A program made the translations under genes and the position numbers. From positions 1 through 11,054 of the forward strand of contig JAEYXI010000628.1 of NCBI GenBank assembly GCA_023428515.1: a stretch of DNA of 11,054 bases. The letters run 5' to 3'. The notes under the pieces were generated by a model. The model saw only the letters and a program-made list of their open reading frames with translations, was not told the DNA's origin and ran no database searches. This document shows, piece after piece, positions 7,146 to 11,054 of the stretch. Source of the stretch: Pseudomonadota bacterium (GTDB lineage: Bacteria; Pseudomonadota; Alphaproteobacteria; Rhizobiales; Rhizobiaceae). Position 1 is the stretch's first letter; the number at the start of each line of letters is the position of its first letter.

Positions 7146-8716
7146 CCGCCTCTCCTCCGGCAGGCGGCTCGGCAAACTTCCTCGTCCGGGTCGACGAGGC
7201 CGCGCTTGCCCGCTGGGTGCTGTGGTTGGTCGAGGCGCTGGAGAAGCGCCCGGGGGCGCAGGTCCGCGTGAGCATCGGCGGCCCGTCGGCGGCCACGTCC
7301 TCAGCGTTGCCGACGCTGCTTTCGCTGGAAAGGATGCTGCAGGGGCGGGGCCAGCCGGGAGGTTCCGACCGCATCGGCCGCAAGGAAATCGGCGAAGCAC
7401 GGCTGGAGTCCGCTGGTTTCACTCCGGACATGGTGATCGACCTGACCGACGGCGCCGGCACCGACCTGGCGCCGAACGCGGTTCGGCTGCGGCCGCTGTA
7501 TGACGGGCAGCCGGGGGAAACGGCGCTCGCATCGGCGCTCTTCTTCCGCGGCACGCCCGAGATCGCGATAGAGCGCATAGAGGCGGGCGACGCTGCCGGC
7601 CGCGTCGTCGCCTCGGGCACGGCGTCGCTGGAAGCTGCGGCCGGCATTAGCGGCGGCATCGAGGCGGTCGGCTCGCGTGTTATCGCCTTTCTGCTCAAGG
7701 CTCTGTCCGGCGAGGAGGATCAGCCAGCAACTGTACAAAATGTGCCGGCGCGGGCGATCGGCGGCGGCGAGGTCCTCAAGCGTATAGCGAAGGACGTGGC
7801 GCGCGCGGCGGCGCATGCTGCTTACCGGCTCTGCTGCCATCGATCGCACTGGCGCGTCGGCTGGCGTTTCGTCGAGCCGGGCCAGGATGTGTGGTCTCGC
7901 CGGGACCTCCAGGGGCAGCGCTGGAACGTGCTGGCCGATCCGGTCGATCATTTTTACGCCGACCCGTTTCCCCTGCATTGGCAAGGCAGGGATTTTCTCT
8001 TCTTCGAGGATCTCGACCACAAGACCGAAAAGGGCGTCATCGCCGCGGTCGCCTTCGACGAGAAGGGTCGGCCGGGGCCGGCCATGCCGGTGCTGGAAGA
8101 GCCCTGGCATCTCTCCTATCCCTTCCTGATCCAGCGCGGCGGCGAGATCTTCATGATCCCCGAAAGCTCGGCCAACCGCGACATTGCGCTCTACCGCGCC
8201 GTCGATTTTCCGCTAAAATGGGAGCGCCATGCGGTTCTGGTCGCTGATGTCGAGGCGGCCGACGCGACCATCGTCGAGCATGACGGGCTGCTCTACATGT
8301 TCGCCGTGGTGCGCGACGGCGTCGGCGGCTATTCCGATACGTTGGCGATCTGGTTGGCCCCCGACCTGCTCGGCCCCTGGACGCCCCACCCCCGAAACCC
8401 CGTCCTGATCGACGATCGTACCGCGCGGCCGGCCGGAAACTTCGTCCGGCAGAACGGCGCGCTCTACCGGCCGGTGCAGGACTGCCGCCACGGCTACGGC
8501 ATGGCCGTGGGTTTCATGAAGGTGACGCGGCTGGACCGCGAAGGCTTCGGTCAGCAGGCCGAAGGCATGATCTCGGGCGGAGGGCCATGGCCCGGCAAGC
8601 GCCTCCATACGCTGAACTACAATGGCCACCTCGAGGCGATCGACGGCTATACGCTGCGACCCAAGCTGAAGGCGGCGGCCGGTCTCGTGGATAACTGGTA
8701 CCTGCCCAAGGGCTGA
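7142..8716 (+). CDS. Two-domain protein: degenerate formyltransferase-like N-terminus and GINT1/GH43-like propeller C-terminus
   Basis: This 524-residue protein has two clear parts. Residues about 235-515 resemble the beta-propeller domain of glucosamine inositolphosphorylceramide transferase-like (GH43-related) proteins. The repeated signatures are FYADPFPLHWQGRDFLFFED, PWHLSYPFL, IPESSANRDIALYR, DATIVEHDGLLYMF, RPAGNFVRQNGALYRPVQD and LHTLNYNGH. In bacterial glycan loci such domains are often fused to a formyltransferase-type N-terminus. Here residues 1-200 have only a loose resemblance (VRVSIGG, MVIDLTDG, VRLRPLYDG, IAIERIEAGD) and show no clear formyl-group-binding HxSLLP motif, so that half may be degenerate. 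No signal peptide is visible, so it probably acts in the cytoplasm on nucleotide- or lipid-linked sugars. It overlaps the GT4 gene by 4 bases and ends 4 bases before the stop of the convergent GH5 gene. The gene is certain; the function is inferred. Confidence 0.75.
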   Translation: MTASPPAGGSANFLVRVDEAALARWVLWLVEALEKRPGAQVRVSIGGPSAATSSALPTLLSLERMLQGRGQPGGSDRIGRKEIGEARLESAGFTPDMVIDLTDGAGTDLAPNAVRLRPLYDGQPGETALASALFFRGTPEIAIERIEAGDAAGRVVASGTASLEAAAGISGGIEAVGSRVIAFLLKALSGEEDQPATVQNVPARAIGGGEVLKRIAKDVARAAAHAAYRLCCHRSHWRVGWRFVEPGQDVWSRRDLQGQRWNVLADPVDHFYADPFPLHWQGRDFLFFEDLDHKTEKGVIAAVAFDEKGRPGPAMPVLEEPWHLSYPFLIQRGGEIFMIPESSANRDIALYRAVDFPLKWERHAVLVADVEAADATIVEHDGLLYMFAVVRDGVGGYSDTLAIWLAPDLLGPWTPHPRNPVLIDDRTARPAGNFVRQNGALYRPVQDCRHGYGMAVGFMKVTRLDREGFGQQAEGMISGGGPWPGKRLHTLNYNGHLEAIDGYTLRPKLKAAAGLVDNWYLPKG

Positions 8717-8720
8717 GCGA

Positions 8721-9860
8721 TCACTCCGCTGATGGCACCAGCGCCTGCATGATGCCGGGGTCGGGCATGCCGGTTTCGGGATCCATCAGGCCGAAACCGT
8801 CCTGGAAGTCCCAATGCGCCCAGCCGAGGCAGCGTTGCTCCGCCTGCCGGCGCACCGCGGCCAGCCAATCGAGGCGTGCCTTCCGTGGGGCGTGGTATGA
8901 GAGCACGCCGAACTCGTTCACGATCACCGGCCGGGCGTGCCCGATGCTCCAGTCCGCCATCATGTCGAAGGCGGGCTTCATAGCCTCCTCGGTCCATGGC
9001 GTCTCCAGTGAGCGCTCAACCAGTGCTGCCGCTTCGTCGTGGCGTTCAACCTTGAGCTCCGCGATCCTGGCCTTCATCTCGGGGTCGTCGGCACTCGCCG
9101 GAAATGGCAGGCTGCGGAGATGCTGGATGGGATCGTCCGGGCTGCCCCAATCCGCGCCTTGATGGGTGAAGGCGACCGGGTCGTAGTAGTGGATCGCATA
9201 GACGACGTTGCGGTCGTCGAGCGGCGGCAGTCCGGCGAGTGTTTCGTGGCGCTGCGGACCGGCCGGGCCGACGACGATGGTGTTCGACGGCAGCATGCGC
9301 CTGATTTCACTCGCGAGCCGCTGGGCCATCGGCCACCACGTCTCGCTATCGGCCTTAGGCTCGTTGAGAAGTTCGACCGCCAGCTTCTCCGGGTCGAGGA
9401 AGCGCACGCGGCTCGCTATGTCGCGCCAGATGCCGAGAAGTTCGGCCTCTGCATCGCTTGCGCCGCGATCGAAGACATTGCCGGCGTGCAGGTTCAGCGA
9501 CACGGCGTAGTCGAGACTGAGGAGCCGGATGATCTCCTCATACATCTGGTCGAGGAAGGCTTGCCGCTGCTCGCCGGAGAATCGATCCCCTTCGAGCAGC
9601 AGCCTGACATGGGTGAAACCCTTCTCCCGCAGCGCCTCGAGCTGTGCCACGGTCGGACGGCTGCTTGCGTCCTCACTGTCCCATCCCGGCAAGTTGACGC
9701 CGCGCCGCATCGCGGCAAGCAGTTTCGGATTGGGGAAGGTCTCGAGGGCCGTGCATGCCTGGCTGTCGTCGGCAGCTAGGGCAGGAGAGCGTGCCGCGAG
9801 CGTGGCCAGGCCAAGGCAGAGCACTGCAACGAACCGCAAGGTCGACCTCTGCACGATCAC
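8721..9860 (-). CDS. Exported GH5-family glycoside hydrolase (cellulase-like)
   Basis: This 379-residue protein opens with a Sec signal peptide: basic QRSTLR, hydrophobic FVAVLCLGLATLAA, and a likely cleavage after SPALA (about residue 29). The mature part is a (beta/alpha)8 GH5 domain. It shows RGVNLPGW at the first strand, the acid/base glutamate in VELLNEPK (about 167), conserved His in NLHAG and AIHYYDP, the nucleophile glutamate in VIVNEFGV (about 316), and WAHWDFQDGFGL near the end. All catalytic residues are present, so it should be an active retaining beta-glycosidase in the periplasm or outside the cell. By context it may trim, release or remodel the polysaccharide rather than feed on plant cellulose. 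The start is the GTG at 9860, which overlaps the stop of the WecG-type gene as GTGA. The same frame stays open upstream, but that part is antisense-free shadow of the WecG-type gene. Confidence 0.88.
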   Translation of the reverse strand: MIVQRSTLRFVAVLCLGLATLAARSPALAADDSQACTALETFPNPKLLAAMRRGVNLPGWDSEDASSRPTVAQLEALREKGFTHVRLLLEGDRFSGEQRQAFLDQMYEEIIRLLSLDYAVSLNLHAGNVFDRGASDAEAELLGIWRDIASRVRFLDPEKLAVELLNEPKADSETWWPMAQRLASEIRRMLPSNTIVVGPAGPQRHETLAGLPPLDDRNVVYAIHYYDPVAFTHQGADWGSPDDPIQHLRSLPFPASADDPEMKARIAELKVERHDEAAALVERSLETPWTEEAMKPAFDMMADWSIGHARPVIVNEFGVLSYHAPRKARLDWLAAVRRQAEQRCLGWAHWDFQDGFGLMDPETGMPDPGIMQALVPSAE

Positions 9861-10711
9861 GCCGAGTGACGGATAAGCGCGCCGATCGCCTGCGGATTGG
9901 TGGTGATGTAACGCATGGCGAGCCGGCGCGGCTCGAGCCACATGCGGTAGAGCCATTCGAGGCCGGCGGCCTGCATCCAGGCCGGCGCGCGCGCATTCTT
10001 GCCGGAGATGAAGTCGAACAGCCCGCCCGACGTCTTGATAATGCCGACGCCGGTCAGCCGGTCGATGTTGCGGTCGATGAACTGCTGTTCCAGCGGCACG
10101 CCGAGTCCCACCCAGAGGATGTCGGGCTTCGCGGCGTTGATCTCGGCGACGATCGCGTCCTCCTCGTCCCGGCTGAAATAGCCGTTGCGGCGTCCGGCGA
10201 ATATGAGCTTCGGATAGCGCTCCTGCATTTCTTCCACGGCCTTGGCGTTCACCTCCTCGCTGGCGCCGAGTAAATAGACGCACACGCCCGCTTCCTCGGC
10301 GAGTTTAGCCACCTCCTGGACGAGGTCGGTCGTGGCGACGCGCTCTGCAAGCGGCCGCTTGGAGAACAGCCTGGAGTAGAGAACTATGGGCATGCCGTCG
10401 GCGTGAATCTGGTCGGCCTTGCGCATCAGCGACAGGAAAGCCTCGTCCTTCCCGCAAAGCGCCAGAACCTGCCCGTTGGCCGAGGTCGAATAGAACGGAC
10501 GGCCGCCCTTTCCACGGCTCTCCAGCGCATGCGCGACGAAACCGCGCGCGCTGCCCTTGATATCGGTCTGCGCGATCGTGAGCCGCCCGAGGAAACTCGT
10601 CGGCCATTCCGTCATTGGCTTTTCGGGCGACACGCCAGCGCTCGATCGTTGTTCTTCCGCGGGGATTTCGCCCCCCGCGCTTCCGCCCTTAGATGGCATG
10701 ATATCGGCCAT
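9857..10711 (-). CDS. WecG/TagA/CpsF-family glycosyltransferase
   Basis: This 284-residue protein has the GT26 signature throughout: FYSTSANGQVLAL, the HADGMPIVLYSRLF segment with the conserved catalytic aspartate (about 105), ERVATTDLV, VYLLGASEEV, WVGLGVPLEQQF and SGGLFDFISGKNARAPAWMQ. The basic, amphipathic end GLEWLYRMWLEPRRLAMRY is the family's membrane-docking appendage. Members add an N-acetylmannosamine, N-acetylmannosaminuronate, glucose or similar residue to an undecaprenyl-diphosphate-linked sugar, an early step of repeat-unit assembly; HfsJ of the Caulobacter holdfast belongs here. The family's usual length is about 240-260 residues; the N-terminal 35 residues look disordered. The ATG at 10711 has AGGA only 2 bases upstream, so ATGs at 10699 or 10615 are possible alternatives. 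The downstream GH5 start overlaps its stop codon. Confidence 0.9.
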   Translation of the reverse strand: MADIMPSKGGSAGGEIPAEEQRSSAGVSPEKPMTEWPTSFLGRLTIAQTDIKGSARGFVAHALESRGKGGRPFYSTSANGQVLALCGKDEAFLSLMRKADQIHADGMPIVLYSRLFSKRPLAERVATTDLVQEVAKLAEEAGVCVYLLGASEEVNAKAVEEMQERYPKLIFAGRRNGYFSRDEEDAIVAEINAAKPDILWVGLGVPLEQQFIDRNIDRLTGVGIIKTSGGLFDFISGKNARAPAWMQAAGLEWLYRMWLEPRRLAMRYITTNPQAIGALIRHSA

Positions 10712-10753
10712 TATCCTGGATCGATCGACCCTCTTTCAACGCGATCGTTGCGC

Positions 10754-10786
10754 CATGGTTAATTTCGTAAACAAGTCGCAACCATG
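10754..10786. repeat. Inverted repeat CATGGTT...AACCATG
   Basis: Two exact 7-bp arms (10754-10760 and 10780-10786) are separated by 19 bases in the 231-base divergent region between the WecG-type and right-edge acyltransferase genes. The left arm overlaps the CtrA half-site at 10755-10762. A smaller inverted repeat, CAACG-N4-CGTTG, lies at 10737-10750. These may be paired operator half-sites. The rest of the region shows no convincing promoter pair. Confidence 0.35.
10755..10762 (-). promoter_or_regulatory. CtrA half-site TTAACCAT
   Basis: On the minus strand the eight bases TTAACCAT match the CtrA half-site consensus exactly. They lie 43 bases upstream of the WecG-type start codon, oriented with that gene. 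No second TTAA is found at the seven-base spacing. Confidence 0.4.
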
Positions 10787-10942
10787 TTCGCTAAAGTTGT
10801 ATCGACGTTTTGTGTAAAATTCCACGCGCCTTGCCGCAATCGCATTGGTTTCGCAACACTCTGCCGTTTACCGTGACGGCGATGTCGTGCTTGTGCGGGC
10901 AGCGAAGTAGGATATTGCCTTGGCGTGAACGTGCGGGCGGGG

Positions 10943-11054
10943 ATGATGGGGGAAGACAGGGTGGCCAATCCCGGGGACGGCGGCGTCGCCTCGGCGCAGA
11001 TCGCCGTCGGGCTTGAGCCGGGTTTCGATTTTATGTCAGGCGAATACCGGAAAC
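10943..11054 (+). CDS. CelD/BcsL-like acyltransferase, partial (N-terminus only)
   Basis: About 37 codons are open to the right edge. They include AVGLEPGFDFMSGEYRK, which aligns with VRIEPDFDFLSAEYRAF at the start of the left-edge acyltransferase, so this is probably a second member of that family. Only the N-terminal motif is visible; the acyltransferase domains lie outside. Possible starts are the tandem ATGs at 10943 and 10946, or the GTG at 10961. The GTG has GGGGGAAG about 5 bases upstream and would give a leader of the same length as in the left-edge protein; I list the first ATG. It is divergent from the WecG-type gene. Confidence 0.6.
   Translation, partial: MMGEDRVANPGDGGVASAQIAVGLEPGFDFMSGEYRK

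Noticed and set aside
6018..7400. Long open frame (460 codons) on the minus strand opposite the GT4 gene
   Set aside because: It is an antisense shadow of GC-rich coding DNA; the GT4 motifs on the plus strand are unambiguous.
9861..10283. Upstream extension of the GH5 reading frame to 10283
   Set aside because: The added 141 residues are an arginine/alanine-rich shadow of the WecG-type gene in another frame, and a signal peptide starts only after the GTG at 9860.
1..11054. CRISPR array, tRNA genes, insertion sequences or attachment sites
   Set aside because: No regularly spaced repeats, cloverleaf-type sequences, transposase frames or flanking direct repeats were seen; gene content and base use are uniform.

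Overview
The window is a chromosomal surface-polysaccharide locus from a GC-rich (by eye about 60-65% G+C) alphaproteobacterium, most likely of the Hyphomicrobiales (Rhizobium/Mesorhizobium-like). The evidence is the codon bias, the AT-rich intergenic islands carrying CtrA-like TTAA-N7-TTAA boxes, and the gene content. There are no tRNA, rRNA, IS or CRISPR features. I infer taxonomy from style only.

Layout. The left part reads leftward. A CelD/BcsL-type GNAT acyltransferase gene (cut by the window edge) follows a cupin/JmjC-like putative Fe(II) oxygenase gene, and upstream of both lies a GumC/Wzz-type polysaccharide co-polymerase gene (1620-3296) that lacks a kinase domain. Divergent from it is a polytopic Wzy/O-antigen-ligase-like membrane protein (3510-5042). 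This converges on a leftward SAM methyltransferase (5051-5785). Divergent from the methyltransferase is a rightward pair with a 4-base overlap: a GT4 glycosyltransferase (5943-7145) and a two-part protein whose C-terminal half is a GINT1/GH43-like propeller (7142-8716). These converge, with a 4-base gap, on a second leftward pair: a WecG/TagA/CpsF glycosyltransferase (9857-10711) translationally coupled to an exported GH5 glycosidase (8721-9860). At the right edge a second CelD/BcsL-like acyltransferase starts rightward.

How they may work together. GT4 and WecG-type enzymes would build a lipid-linked repeat unit. The acyltransferases, methyltransferase, oxygenase-like protein and propeller protein would decorate it. 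The Wzy-like protein would polymerise it, the GumC/Wzz protein would control length and export, and the GH5 enzyme would trim or release chains. The set of WecG type (HfsJ-like), CelD/GNAT (HfsK-like), GumC type (HfsA-like) and Wzy-like protein resembles the Caulobacter holdfast and rhizobial unipolar polysaccharide (UPP) toolkits. The initiating phosphoglycosyltransferase, Wzx flippase and Wza exporter are not in the window.

Regulation. A TTAA-N7-TTAA box or a close or half match occurs in each of the four main intergenic regions (1365-1619, 3297-3509, 5786-5942, 10712-10942). This suggests control by the cell-cycle regulator CtrA, which would fit a polar adhesin. No stretch longer than 300 bases lacks a gene.
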